From NCBI RefSeq assembly GCF_000160875.1, contig NZ_GG700804.1, forward strand, positions 41,951 through 105,950: a DNA stretch of 64,000 bases. Direction: 5' to 3'. The stretch is from Lactobacillus iners DSM 13335. GTDB lineage: Bacteria; Bacillota; Bacilli; Lactobacillales; Lactobacillaceae. Below the pieces are notes generated by a model. That model searched no databases. It was not told the DNA's origin and worked only from the letters and a program-made list of their open reading frames with translations. Shown piece after piece: positions 53,589 through 62,142 of this stretch; position 1 is the stretch's first letter, and each line of letters opens with the position of its first letter. A program made the position numbers and the translations under genes.

Positions 53589-55556
53589 TTATCTAACTAT
53601 ATTATAGTAAATCCTAGATGTTATCTTAAACACTAATAAATATATAATAAAGAAAATTGAAATCACTGCAGCTAAACAAATATTATAATTTTGCCACTTA
53701 ATTCCACCGAACATTTGCACCAAATTAAAAACAATCTTCGAAGCAACTATACAATGAATAATCGACACACATAGGGGAGAATATAACAATAACATCAGTT
53801 GTGATGTATTAGATTTCTTAATCAAAGCATCTTCCAACCCAATTTCTTTCATAATTCTAAATTTATGACGATCTTCATATCCGGCTGAAACTTGTTTATA
53901 GTAAATAATTAATATCGTACCAACTAAGAAAATAATACCGATAATAATTCCAATAAAGAGAAATCCACCATTAATTTCATAAAATCTCGTTAAAAATTCT
54001 TTGGCATCAACAAACTCTACCTTATTAGCAGAAAGTACATGCACCCGTTTCGAATATTTTTTATAACTTATACCCTTAACATCCCAGTTGTAACTACAAC
54101 TAATCTTAGCATTAGTAGCCATTCCACCAGTTGCTTTTACAAAAAGTTTGCTAAAAAATAACATAGTCTTGAGATCTTTGACAATAATACCATATGATTC
54201 TATGGCAACGTTTGCAGGAACAAAGTTATCAACTGTCCTTACTTTAAAAGTTCGCCCTCCAATCCTTAGCTTATGAACATTAAGTTTCTCGATTCTATTA
54301 TTACAAAGTAAAATCTCATCATCTTGCAATTTAATCTTTTTATGCAAGTTGGCATTATATCCAACTAAATCACCAACATATAACATCTTAGATGTTCGAG
54401 AAGATAAAGATTCATTATTTAGTATTTTTAACTGATCACCTTTTTTTTCACACCAGCTTTCACAATTATAACCAACGTATGAATGAACAACTTGTGATTT
54501 ATTATCGACTGTTTTTTCAACTTGCTTTTTTAAAGTATTAGATACCTTTTTATAATTGTGCAAGTCAATATTTTCACCACTAATTAATTCATATGACCGT
54601 GGAATTGCATTTTTAAAATTCATATTAGCTGAATAATAAATCATAGTCACCGCAGATAGAGTAACTATAACCCCTGAACCCAAAATTGCTATACTTGCTA
54701 ATGATAAGGCATTACTTTTAATACGATATAATAAACCGCTCACACTCAAAAATTTAACTGGCTTGAAATAACTGGAATGTTTCTTTTGTAATTTAAGAGC
54801 AACAACCGTTAATGCAACATATAAAGCATAAGTTGCAAATATCACTAATAGTACCGCAATAAAGAAGTTAGTAATAGATTCTAAAGTACCCTTAGTTGTC
54901 AAGGCAATCCAATATCCTGCACTTAAGGTTATTAATCCAAATAATAAAACCAAATAGCGTGACTTGGGTTCACCTTCACCACTATGTTGTTTATTTAATA
55001 ATTCCGTTGGTGTTGAAATATAAACTGTAAAGCTTAATCTAATAACCGTAATAAGATATAAAATGATTACAACGACCATGGTCAAGACTATTGCCAAGAT
55101 ACTTAGTGGGTAATGCATTACATTTACTCCCATATCTCGCATTAAATAATTTAATCCTAAAAAAGCTAGCTGACCAAATATGTATCCTCCTACTGTAGCA
55201 ATAGCTAAAATCATTGTAAAGAGATACATAAATTCAATACTAATAATTTTTCTAATATGCTTTTTTTCTAAGCCTAAAATACTATACAGTGCCAAAGTTT
55301 TATTTTTTCTTTTTAATAAAACAGATACACTATATAAAACAAAGATCACAGCCAAAATTCCTACAATGACAATACCCATATTAATAATACTTATTAAAAA
55401 TTTATGTCGATGTATAACATAGGAATTGCTGGCTAAACTGACCATAATATTAAATAAAATGAACATAATTCCTGATGATAAAACAAAAGGAATTTCTAAT
55501 ACTTTGTTGGCCTTTAAGTTTTTAAGAGCAAACTTCTTAGCCATTAAAAATGACAT
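53589..55556 (-). CDS. bceB: Bce-type ABC transporter permease
   Basis: FtsX-domain permease of the peptide-antibiotic resistance and sensing family. The 655-residue product has ten predicted spans: four N-terminal, two more by about residue 250, and a large extracellular domain (about 310-515) before the last spans. This is the BceB layout, where the extracellular domain takes part in target binding and kinase signalling. It overlaps the ATPase gene by one base and is the last gene of a regulator-kinase-ATPase-permease operon. Confidence 0.9.
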   Translation of the reverse strand: MSFLMAKKFALKNLKANKVLEIPFVLSSGIMFILFNIMVSLASNSYVIHRHKFLISIINMGIVIVGILAVIFVLYSVSVLLKRKNKTLALYSILGLEKKHIRKIISIEFMYLFTMILAIATVGGYIFGQLAFLGLNYLMRDMGVNVMHYPLSILAIVLTMVVVIILYLITVIRLSFTVYISTPTELLNKQHSGEGEPKSRYLVLLFGLITLSAGYWIALTTKGTLESITNFFIAVLLVIFATYALYVALTVVALKLQKKHSSYFKPVKFLSVSGLLYRIKSNALSLASIAILGSGVIVTLSAVTMIYYSANMNFKNAIPRSYELISGENIDLHNYKKVSNTLKKQVEKTVDNKSQVVHSYVGYNCESWCEKKGDQLKILNNESLSSRTSKMLYVGDLVGYNANLHKKIKLQDDEILLCNNRIEKLNVHKLRIGGRTFKVRTVDNFVPANVAIESYGIIVKDLKTMLFFSKLFVKATGGMATNAKISCSYNWDVKGISYKKYSKRVHVLSANKVEFVDAKEFLTRFYEINGGFLFIGIIIGIIFLVGTILIIYYKQVSAGYEDRHKFRIMKEIGLEDALIKKSNTSQLMLLLYSPLCVSIIHCIVASKIVFNLVQMFGGIKWQNYNICLAAVISIFFIIYLLVFKITSRIYYNIVR

Positions 55557-56311
55557 TATTGCTCACCTCGCTTCAACATAAATTGAGCTTGGCTAATTCG
55601 CTCCATAAATTCAGACTGACTTTCAGCTTGGCTACGATAAATTTCATGATAAACAATTCCATCTTTGATAAATAAAATTCTTTTAGCAAACGAAGCTGCT
55701 CTTAAAGAATGCGTTACCATCATAATAGTTTGTCCAGCCTGATTGATTTTGGCAAACATATTTAAAATAATCTCAGAAGACGTTGAATCCAACGAACCTG
55801 TAGGTTCATCAGCCAAAACTAAATCGGGCTTAGTAATGATTGCACGAGCAATCGCTACTCTTTGCTTTTGTCCACCTGAAATTTCATAAGGGTATTTATT
55901 TAAAAGTTCACTAATTCCCAATTGATCTTTAATTTGGTCTAACCGTTCTTGCATTAGCTGTGGTTTTTGATTAGATAAAACTAACGGCAAATAAATATTA
56001 TCCCGATTGTTAAATTGATCTAACAAATTAAAATCTTGAAAGACAAAGCCCAACTTATTTCTTCTAAAAGTTGAAATTTCACTATTTTTTAGTGTACTAA
56101 TCTCTTTGCCATTCAAAATAACAGAACCCGATGTTGGCTTATCAAATGTTGCAATAACATTCAATAAAGTAGTTTTACCAGCACCAGACTCGCCCATAAT
56201 GGCAACAAACTCACCAGCTTCCACACTAAAATCTATTCCCTTTAAGACTTCAGTTACAACACATTTAGTTTTATAGGTTCGTTTTATATTCTTTAATTCC
56301 AAAATCGCCAT
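55556..56311 (-). CDS. bceA: Bce-type ABC transporter ATPase
   Basis: Nucleotide-binding subunit for the adjoining permease. From the ATG at 56311 ([13 protein letters not shown]), after AGGAG, the product is 251 residues. Walker A is GESGAGKTT (near residue 40), the signature is [14 protein letters not shown] and Walker [14 protein letters not shown], the typical MacB/BceA-subfamily form. Confidence 0.95.
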   Translation of the reverse strand: MAILELKNIKRTYKTKCVVTEVLKGIDFSVEAGEFVAIMGESGAGKTTLLNVIATFDKPTSGSVILNGKEISTLKNSEISTFRRNKLGFVFQDFNLLDQFNNRDNIYLPLVLSNQKPQLMQERLDQIKDQLGISELLNKYPYEISGGQKQRVAIARAIITKPDLVLADEPTGSLDSTSSEIILNMFAKINQAGQTIMMVTHSLRAASFAKRILFIKDGIVYHEIYRSQAESQSEFMERISQAQFMLKRGEQ

Positions 56312-56410
56312 TTTAATCACTCCTAATATTTTGATGATTTAATTATTGATGATTTAATTATATGAAATATAAAATTCTCCAGCATTTATTTAACCTTACA
56401 ATGACAAGGC

Positions 56411-57328
56411 TTATCTTACAAAATTGTAACTTTGTTTAGGAAAGCAAATAATAAATTCGCTGCCAACATTCACTGTTGAACAAACTTCTATTTTAATATT
56501 TAACAAAATAGCAATCTTTTTCACCAAATATAGCCCGATGCCACTTGACTTTTCATTGATACGTCCATTAAAACCCGAATAGCCTCTATCAAAAATTTTA
56601 TTTATATCTTCTGACTTTATTCCAATTCCAGTATCTTTAACTTTTAAAGCATTTTTATCTCGATCAAAACTAAGCGTAATTTTACCAGAATTAGTATATT
56701 TTAAGGCATTAGCTAATATTTGTTCAATCAAAATCGTTGCCCACCTTGCATCTGTAATTATTTTGGTATCAATTGGCTGATAATCTAGCGAAATATTTTT
56801 ATCAATAAATAAACCAGAATACTTTCTTAGTAAACTCTTAAGCAACTTATCGATTTCAACTTCTGCAATGTCCATATCTGCTTGACGATCCTTCAATTTC
56901 ATATAATTGATCGCCATATTAGTATATTCACGAATGTAAAACATTTGTTCCTTTAGTTGACACGTATAAGGATTTTTTTCTTTTTGTAAAATCAAATCCG
57001 AAACCGTAATTGGCGTTTTTATTTGATGAACCCATAGCAAAAAATATTCCTCTAAATCTTTTCTTTCAATGTCGATTGTATTCTTAAGTTGTCGATTTTC
57101 TATCAATAGCTGATTAACTTGCTCTTGTAAATTTTCCTTCTTTTTAAAAGTCACCCAGCAAATAAATAAGTAAATTAACAGGCAAAAAGTCACTATCTCC
57201 AGTGATAAATAAAATAAAGAAAAATCCAAATTGGCAAATAAAAAAACAAAAAAGAAAATTAATAATACAATAAACACTGCTACGCAAATTTTGACTTCAG
57301 TTTTAACAAATTTTTTGATCTTTTCCAT
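56411..57328 (-). CDS. bceS: Bce-type (intramembrane-sensing) histidine kinase
   Basis: A 305-residue kinase with two closely spaced N-terminal spans (about 14-33 and 36-58) and almost no extracellular loop, the hallmark of BceS-like sensors that take their signal from the ABC transporter. The H-box is WVHQIKTPITVSD (near residue 94), the N-box is EQILANALKYT and the G-boxes are DTGIGI and SSGIGLYLV. It follows the regulator gene by four bases. Confidence 0.93.
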   Translation of the reverse strand: MEKIKKFVKTEVKICVAVFIVLLIFFFVFLFANLDFSLFYLSLEIVTFCLLIYLFICWVTFKKKENLQEQVNQLLIENRQLKNTIDIERKDLEEYFLLWVHQIKTPITVSDLILQKEKNPYTCQLKEQMFYIREYTNMAINYMKLKDRQADMDIAEVEIDKLLKSLLRKYSGLFIDKNISLDYQPIDTKIITDARWATILIEQILANALKYTNSGKITLSFDRDKNALKVKDTGIGIKSEDINKIFDRGYSGFNGRINEKSSGIGLYLVKKIAILLNIKIEVCSTVNVGSEFIICFPKQSYNFVR

Positions 57329-57332
57329 ACAA

Positions 57333-58001
57333 TCACTTCAAATAATATCCTATTCCTTTTTTCGTTTGAATTAATTCATCATAACCCACTGTTTTAAGCT
57401 TTTTCCTCAATCTAGCAATATTAACTGCCAAAGTATTATCATCAATAAATGCATCCCCTTGCCAACAATAATTAATAATGGCTTCTCTTTTAGCAATTTT
57501 ATTTTTAAAATTAAACAAAATCTCCAATATCAAAAGTTCTGTACGCGTCAATTCTAAAACAAAATTTTTACCCTCTAGATTAGCCACCGACAAATTTAAT
57601 TTTAAATCACCATACATAATACTATCACTGCCTACTTTATAGTCATAAGTTCGACGTAAAACAGCCTGAATTTTAGCTATAGTTACAGTTATATCAATCG
57701 GCTTAGTAATATACTCATCTGCTCCCATTTGCATCGCTCTTACAATATCACCTGATTCAGTATGCGAAGTAATAAAAATAATCGGTACATGTGATATCTG
57801 CCTAATTTTTTCTGTCCAATAAAATCCATTATAAAAAGGTAACGATACGTCCATTAAGACCAAATCCGGCTTAAAATCTGTAACTTCCGCTAAAATGTCA
57901 TTAAAATTGCTTGCTTTTTTGCTCAAATAACCCCACTGAACTAATTCTTCTTCCAATAAACTGGCTAGTGTTGCTTCATCTTCAACTATTAGTATTTTCA
58001 T
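57333..58001 (-). CDS. bceR: Bce-type response regulator
   Basis: OmpR-family regulator, 222 residues from the ATG at 58001 (MKILIVEDEATLAS). The receiver is intact: acidic pair E7-D8, phospho-acceptor in LVLMDVSLP, FITSH and the lysine in YITKPID. The winged-helix domain carries LTRTELLILEIL. It presumably activates the downstream transporter in response to cell-wall-active peptides. It contrasts with the degenerate regulator at 49954-50667. Confidence 0.94.
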   Translation of the reverse strand: MKILIVEDEATLASLLEEELVQWGYLSKKASNFNDILAEVTDFKPDLVLMDVSLPFYNGFYWTEKIRQISHVPIIFITSHTESGDIVRAMQMGADEYITKPIDITVTIAKIQAVLRRTYDYKVGSDSIMYGDLKLNLSVANLEGKNFVLELTRTELLILEILFNFKNKIAKREAIINYCWQGDAFIDDNTLAVNIARLRKKLKTVGYDELIQTKKGIGYYLK

Positions 58002-58030
58002 ATATCCCACACTTATCAATTATTTTGTGT

Positions 58031-58071
58031 AAAAAAATCTCCTATGATTATTGTATCTAATCATAGGAGAT
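58031..58071 (-). terminator. Terminator of the orphan binding-protein gene
   Basis: Fourteen-base perfect stem ATCTCCTATGATTA/TAATCATAGGAGAT followed by a seven-base T-run on the minus strand. Confidence 0.9.
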
Positions 58072-58100
58072 ATAAATAGTATTTTTAAATTATCATTAAA

Positions 58101-59393
58101 CTATTGTTTCCAGCAATGAGCTAGTTTCAATTGATTGGCTTTGATGACAGGAACAACACTGTCACCTTTCTTAGCAGCCAATAAAATTGCTTGCATTGAA
58201 GATTTTAATTGGAAGTAAGCTGCATTTTCATTCTTACTAATCTTCAAATTATAGATATTAGCAGTCGTTTTATCTAATATACCAGCAACCTTTGAATCTT
58301 TAGAACATTTATAATCATCAGATTTTAAAATAGACTTTAAAACCGGCATATAACCAGTTGCATGTGCTAATTTCAATTGATTACGCTTAGACAACATGAA
58401 TTTAATAAACATAAAGGCAGCAGATTTTTGCTCAGCAGTTCCCTTATTAAACATATAAATATCTGTTCCTTGTTGCACATTATATTTAGATGGACGTGGT
58501 GCTACTCCATAATTAAACTTGTTTTTGCCCATACCCATTTTAACATATGCTTCACTAGCACATGTACTGATGAACATTGCAACTTTTTGGTGACCAAAAT
58601 CAGTTGAAAGATAACCATTGGCAGAAGCTATTTGCAAATAACCTTCTTTTAATCCTTTGATGTACCAATTCAAAGCTTTTTTAGATTCAGGGCAAGTCAT
58701 ATCAATATTCTTATCAAAATCAATACCTTGTTCCTTCATAGATAAAATGTAGTAATTTGCCAATTCATCAACACCTGCACCAACTAAGGCATGATTACTC
58801 TTTTTATAGATAGTTTTAGCACATTGAGCTAATTCAGACATATTACGTGGTACTTTTAAATTATATTTATCAAAAACGTCTTTATTATAGAATAATACTT
58901 CTGAAGATTTATTAAATGGTATACCATATTGCTTACCGCCAATTTGAGCACCAAGCAATAATTTATCCTTAATATCACTCTTGGCCACAGAACCCCATCC
59001 TATTTGGCTATTTTCAATATATGGTTTTAAATTAACCAGCTTATTTAATTTAGCAGCATCATACAACCAACCTGGGTAAGCCTGAGTAATAGTTGGCAGA
59101 TTCTTAGGTGATTGCAAAGTTGCATTGATCTTAGACTGGAGATCTGCATAATTACCTTGGTTTTCCAATTTAATATGTATGTTAGGATGTTTTTTTTCAA
59201 ACTCCGCAGCATATTGCTTCATACATTTCTCAGATGCTCCTGTCATAGAGTGCCAAAAGACGACAGTAGTCTTTTTAGTAATATTTGTGGCAACCTTACC
59301 ATCTGTTGAACTACTATTTTTAGAACATGCTGATAAGGTTAACATAGCAAGAGCTGATGTAGCTAATAGTAACAGTTTCTTTTTAAAATTCAT
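58101..59393 (-). CDS. Extracellular solute-binding lipoprotein (UgpB-like)
   Basis: Family 1 substrate-binding lipoprotein resembling glycerol-3-phosphate or sugar ABC binding proteins. From the ATG at 59393 (MNFKKKLLLLATSA), after GGGAGG, the product is 430 residues with a lipobox LSAC near residue 23. The body has VVFWHSMTGASE, NKSSEVLFYNKDVFDKY and the C-terminal LAHATGYMPV typical of UgpB. No permease or ATPase gene adjoins it. It is flanked by its own promoter and terminator. The mature part has six further cysteines, unusual for such lipoproteins. Confidence 0.88.
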   Translation of the reverse strand: MNFKKKLLLLATSALAMLTLSACSKNSSSTDGKVATNITKKTTVVFWHSMTGASEKCMKQYAAEFEKKHPNIHIKLENQGNYADLQSKINATLQSPKNLPTITQAYPGWLYDAAKLNKLVNLKPYIENSQIGWGSVAKSDIKDKLLLGAQIGGKQYGIPFNKSSEVLFYNKDVFDKYNLKVPRNMSELAQCAKTIYKKSNHALVGAGVDELANYYILSMKEQGIDFDKNIDMTCPESKKALNWYIKGLKEGYLQIASANGYLSTDFGHQKVAMFISTCASEAYVKMGMGKNKFNYGVAPRPSKYNVQQGTDIYMFNKGTAEQKSAAFMFIKFMLSKRNQLKLAHATGYMPVLKSILKSDDYKCSKDSKVAGILDKTTANIYNLKISKNENAAYFQLKSSMQAILLAAKKGDSVVPVIKANQLKLAHCWKQ

Positions 59394-59433
59394 ATGGATC
59401 CTCCCCATAATAACGCACTGTTATAAAACATAA

Positions 59434-59463
59434 ATAATAAATTTCAACTGCCTGATTTTTCAA
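59434..59463 (-). promoter_or_regulatory. Probable promoter of the binding-protein gene
   Basis: Minus strand TTGAAA (plus 59458-59463) and TATTAT (plus 59434-59439), spacer 18 bases. Confidence 0.5.
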
Positions 59464-59539
59464 CTCAGACGCCTCAATTTTACCATAAATTTAAAAGTTA
59501 ATATCCATTTTTTGCAATGTAAGCCTTATCATAAATATA

Positions 59540-59569
59540 AAAAATGATATAGCTTCAAAAACTATATCA
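59540..59569 (-). terminator. Terminator of tRNA-Thr
   Basis: Minus strand TGATATAG/CTATATCA stem followed by a T-run, about 20 bases after the tRNA. Confidence 0.75.
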
Positions 59570-59590
59570 CTTAAATGATTATTCAACTAA

Positions 59591-59663
59591 TGCTGATTAG
59601 AGGAATCGAACCTCCGACCTTCTCTTTACGAGGGAGATGCTCTACCGACTGAGCTAAATCAGC
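59591..59663 (-). tRNA. tRNA-Thr (anticodon CGT)
   Basis: Cloverleaf with perfect acceptor GCTGATT/AATCAGC, D stem GCTC/GAGC, T stem GGAGG/CCTCT with loop TTCGATT, and anticodon loop CTCGTAA. The anticodon CGT reads ACG only. The anticodon stem TCTCC/AGAGA has a C-A mismatch at its loop-closing pair (31-39). CCA is not encoded. It is a single-gene unit with its own promoter and terminator. Confidence 0.92.
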
Positions 59664-59675
59664 AACATATAGATT

Positions 59676-59704
59676 ATTATAGCAAAAATACCATTTTTAA
59701 GCAA
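59676..59704 (-). promoter_or_regulatory. Promoter of tRNA-Thr
   Basis: Minus strand TTGCTT (plus 59699-59704) and perfect TATAAT (plus 59676-59681), spacer 17 bases. Confidence 0.82.
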
Positions 59705-59741
59705 CATTTAGCTAATTTAAGATAACATTGTCCTGATAAAC

Positions 59742-59783
59742 AAAAAACGCATCAAATTAACCATAATAGTTAAATTGATACGT
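59742..59783 (-). terminator. Terminator of the YSIRK lipase gene
   Basis: Minus strand ACGTATCAATTTAAC pairs imperfectly with GTTAATTTGATGCGT, followed by a T-run. It lies about 20 bases beyond the stop of the -1 frame, not of the zero frame, which suggests the gene originally ended at 59802. Confidence 0.7.
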
Positions 59784-59801
59784 CTTGAATGAATCATCAA
59801 C

Positions 59802-59984
59802 TTATTTTTTATCTTTATTTATCACATATTTGGATGAACCAATTATAAATATTGACATAAAGGAAACTAAATAAACTAAAATTCTACAATCTGCTCCCAA
59901 TTGAGGCAGTTTTTTAGCATTAATATGTACATCTGATGATATCTGTTGACTAAGTTGTTTCTGCTTGATAGATGGTACTTTTTT
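59802..59984 (-). other. -1 frame extension: slippery heptamer, stem, LPQLG sorting signal
   Basis: The zero-frame codons GAA AAA AAG contain the heptamer A AAA AAG (plus 59984-59978). A -1 slip there continues at GTA CCA and reads 58 codons to a TAA at 59802-59804. This tail contains KKLPQLGAD, a hydrophobic span (ILVYLVSFMSIFIIG) and the basic end KYVINKDKK: a complete sortase signal. Immediately after the heptamer GTACCATCT can pair with AGATGTAC (plus 59934-59927), an eight-base stem with one bulge. The shifted product would be 715 residues. The tract is seven A long; an eighth would fuse the frames permanently. Confidence 0.7.
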
Positions 59985-61948
59985 TCTAGCAATTCTGTCA
60001 AATGACTTAATTCTGTAGCATGATCTGCTTTTGTTAGTTCTACTAAAGGATCACCCTTGCTAGTTACTACACCTGCGGGGGTAGCTTTTTGCACTAAGGG
60101 ATCGACTTTGCTAGTTATTACAGCTGCGGGCTTGGCTTTTTGCACTAAGGGATCGACCTTGCTAGTTACTACACCTGCGGGCTTGGCTTTTTGCACTAAG
60201 GGATCGACCTTGCTAGTTACTACACCTTCTGGTTTAGCTTTTTGCACTAAGGGATCGCCCTTGCTAGTTACTACACCTGCGGGCTTGACTTTTTGCACTA
60301 AGGGATCGACTTTGCTAGTTACTACACCTGCTGGTTTTGTTTCTTGCATTAAAGGTTCACCCTTGCTAGTTACTACACCTGCGAGCTTGGCTTTTTGCAC
60401 ATCAATGGTTACAAAATATGTTTTCTTTGATCCATCTTGATAAGTTAAGCTTAAGCTACCACATTGACCTTTGCCTATTTGATAAGGTTGATATAAATGC
60501 ATGGAGCTTGTTTTATCTTCAACCTTAGCTAAGGGAAGTTCATTACGATTCAAAATACATTGTGTTAAATCAGGAATTACCCCAACTTCTGTGACAATAT
60601 GATTTTTAATCTTTGCAGGATATGCATCTGCTTGCGTTGCTACTACAGGATTACTAAAGCCAGCTAATACCTTTTTCAAATTAGCTTCTTGGTCTCCAGT
60701 GCCTGCCATAGAAGATTTTCTCCTACCCTGCTTAAAGCCGAATTGCATGATGCGATCTTCAAAATAAGTACGTGAACTATGTCCATTAGCTGATTTTCCA
60801 ACCGATTTCGCACCGATAAAATTTCCAACCGCTGAAATCACATTATCATTTGAAACAGCATAATGGATCGCTTCTCCTCGTTGAGTTAACAAATTTGCTT
60901 CTTTAGCAACACGTTGCATCTTCTTATTGAATAAATTTCCCCTAATTTTAGGGGCATTAAAGGTTACAGCTTTTTTAATTCCAGTATAACCTTTATCACG
61001 TGCTTCAACCAAAGCAGTCATTGCCAAATATCCACCTAATGAATGTCCCGTCAAATATGTATTCGTTAAAGCACCTTCATTTTGTAATTGCTTTAAAATT
61101 TTGTTCAAGCTATCAACTTGACCTGGGGTCATTCCTAAAGTCAAATTCAAATCATCATCAAGATCTGCTCCACCCTTCGTACCTCTAATTGCCAAAACCT
61201 GTACTTGATTATCCTTCAAATATGGTAAATCAGAATGCGTAACAAAAAAAGTTGCATCCAATCCATCTGATTCGTGGAAAGATTTTTCTGCTTTCCAAAA
61301 AGGTGCTAATTCCGTATGCATTAATTCATATTCTTGTCGACCATTATATTTTTCTTTCAAAGGATGATGCGAATCAAGTACTTGTTGAATATAATTATCA
61401 TCTCGATAACTCAACTCCATCATCATAGCTAAATCTCGATCACAAATATTCCAAACCAACGGATCAGTATGATTCTTAATCTCATCAGCATCTAATAATC
61501 CATCACCATCACTATCACTTAATAGCGGATGAGTATGATAGCCCAAAAATTCACGGTTGTTAACCTTTTCAACATACAATTCTTGACCATTCTTTAAGCC
61601 ATCATGGTCATCATCTCCAGCCACATCCAGAACTGGCTCATGATAAAAACTTGGATCAACCTGACCTCCTGGCAGCGTTAATTGTCCTTGTGCAAGCTTA
61701 ATCATATCCTGCTGATTCAAAGGTCTGAAAGACTCAACCTGATTTTTTGATTTTTTCCTAGTTTTCGTTAAATCAGCTACAGATGCTTTTTTATCTACTA
61801 GGTGTTCTTGATAATTAGATGTATTTTCTTTAGCTTGAGATACAGATATTTCTGTCAAAAAAGCCACACTAATCACCATAGAAACTACACCAATAGCTAA
61901 TTTTCTAATTCCATAACATAGATTACTTCGTCTTCTATTAAAGACCAT
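59876..61948 (-). CDS. YSIRK-signal surface lipase, class 3, with 17-residue repeats
   Basis: Exported protein of 690 residues in the zero frame. The YSIRK-type signal YGIRKLAIGVVS is at about residues 13-24. Calcium-binding DxDxDG segments (DDDHDG, DSDGDG) occur near 112-155. A lipase-3 domain follows, with the nucleophile in TGHSLGG (near 300) and likely acid and base in SNDNV and NGHSS. Seven 17-residue repeats (type KPAGVVTSKVDPLVQKA) end at about residue 639. The zero-frame C terminus has no anchor; the -1 frame has LPQLG. Thus the protein is either secreted, frameshifted to the wall, or mutated. Confidence 0.82.
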   Translation of the reverse strand: MVFNRRRSNLCYGIRKLAIGVVSMVISVAFLTEISVSQAKENTSNYQEHLVDKKASVADLTKTRKKSKNQVESFRPLNQQDMIKLAQGQLTLPGGQVDPSFYHEPVLDVAGDDDHDGLKNGQELYVEKVNNREFLGYHTHPLLSDSDGDGLLDADEIKNHTDPLVWNICDRDLAMMMELSYRDDNYIQQVLDSHHPLKEKYNGRQEYELMHTELAPFWKAEKSFHESDGLDATFFVTHSDLPYLKDNQVQVLAIRGTKGGADLDDDLNLTLGMTPGQVDSLNKILKQLQNEGALTNTYLTGHSLGGYLAMTALVEARDKGYTGIKKAVTFNAPKIRGNLFNKKMQRVAKEANLLTQRGEAIHYAVSNDNVISAVGNFIGAKSVGKSANGHSSRTYFEDRIMQFGFKQGRRKSSMAGTGDQEANLKKVLAGFSNPVVATQADAYPAKIKNHIVTEVGVIPDLTQCILNRNELPLAKVEDKTSSMHLYQPYQIGKGQCGSLSLTYQDGSKKTYFVTIDVQKAKLAGVVTSKGEPLMQETKPAGVVTSKVDPLVQKVKPAGVVTSKGDPLVQKAKPEGVVTSKVDPLVQKAKPAGVVTSKVDPLVQKAKPAAVITSKVDPLVQKATPAGVVTSKGDPLVELTKADHATELSHLTELLEKKYHLSSRNNLVNRYHQMYILMLKNCLNWEQIVEF
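60032..60388 (-). repeat. Seven tandem 51-bp coding repeats
   Basis: Seven consecutive 51-bp units, each coding 17 residues of the type KPAGVVTSKVDPLVQKA; the third to sixth are nearly identical, the first and last more diverged. They form the wall-spanning or stalk region just before the frameshift site. Such arrays change copy number by recombination or slippage. Confidence 0.92.
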
Positions 61949-62060
61949 TCCTCCATCTCCTTATTATTTGTATTTTTTATCTTAAAGGCACACATATTTA
62001 AGATTAAAGCATATCTACCTTTGCAGTCAATTAAAATTATTTAACCCATTGTCTTGCTAC

Positions 62061-62094
62061 AAAAAAGTGCATGGATTTAAAAATCCATACACTT
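62061..62094 (-). terminator. Terminator of the LPQTG surface protein gene
   Basis: Minus strand AAGTGTATGGATTT/AAATCCATGCACTT (one G-U) with a two-base loop and T-run. Confidence 0.85.
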
Positions 62095-62142
62095 CCTCAT
62101 AATTGATTATCTATAAATCATCAGTTTAATAGAACACAGTCC

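Noticed and set aside
60032..60388. Possible CRISPR array
   Set aside because: Units are contiguous, coding and without unique spacers; no cas genes are near.
60057..60440. 127-codon frame opposite the lipase repeats
   Set aside because: It is the antisense of the 51-bp coding repeats; its repetitive product mirrors them and there is no ribosome site or promoter.
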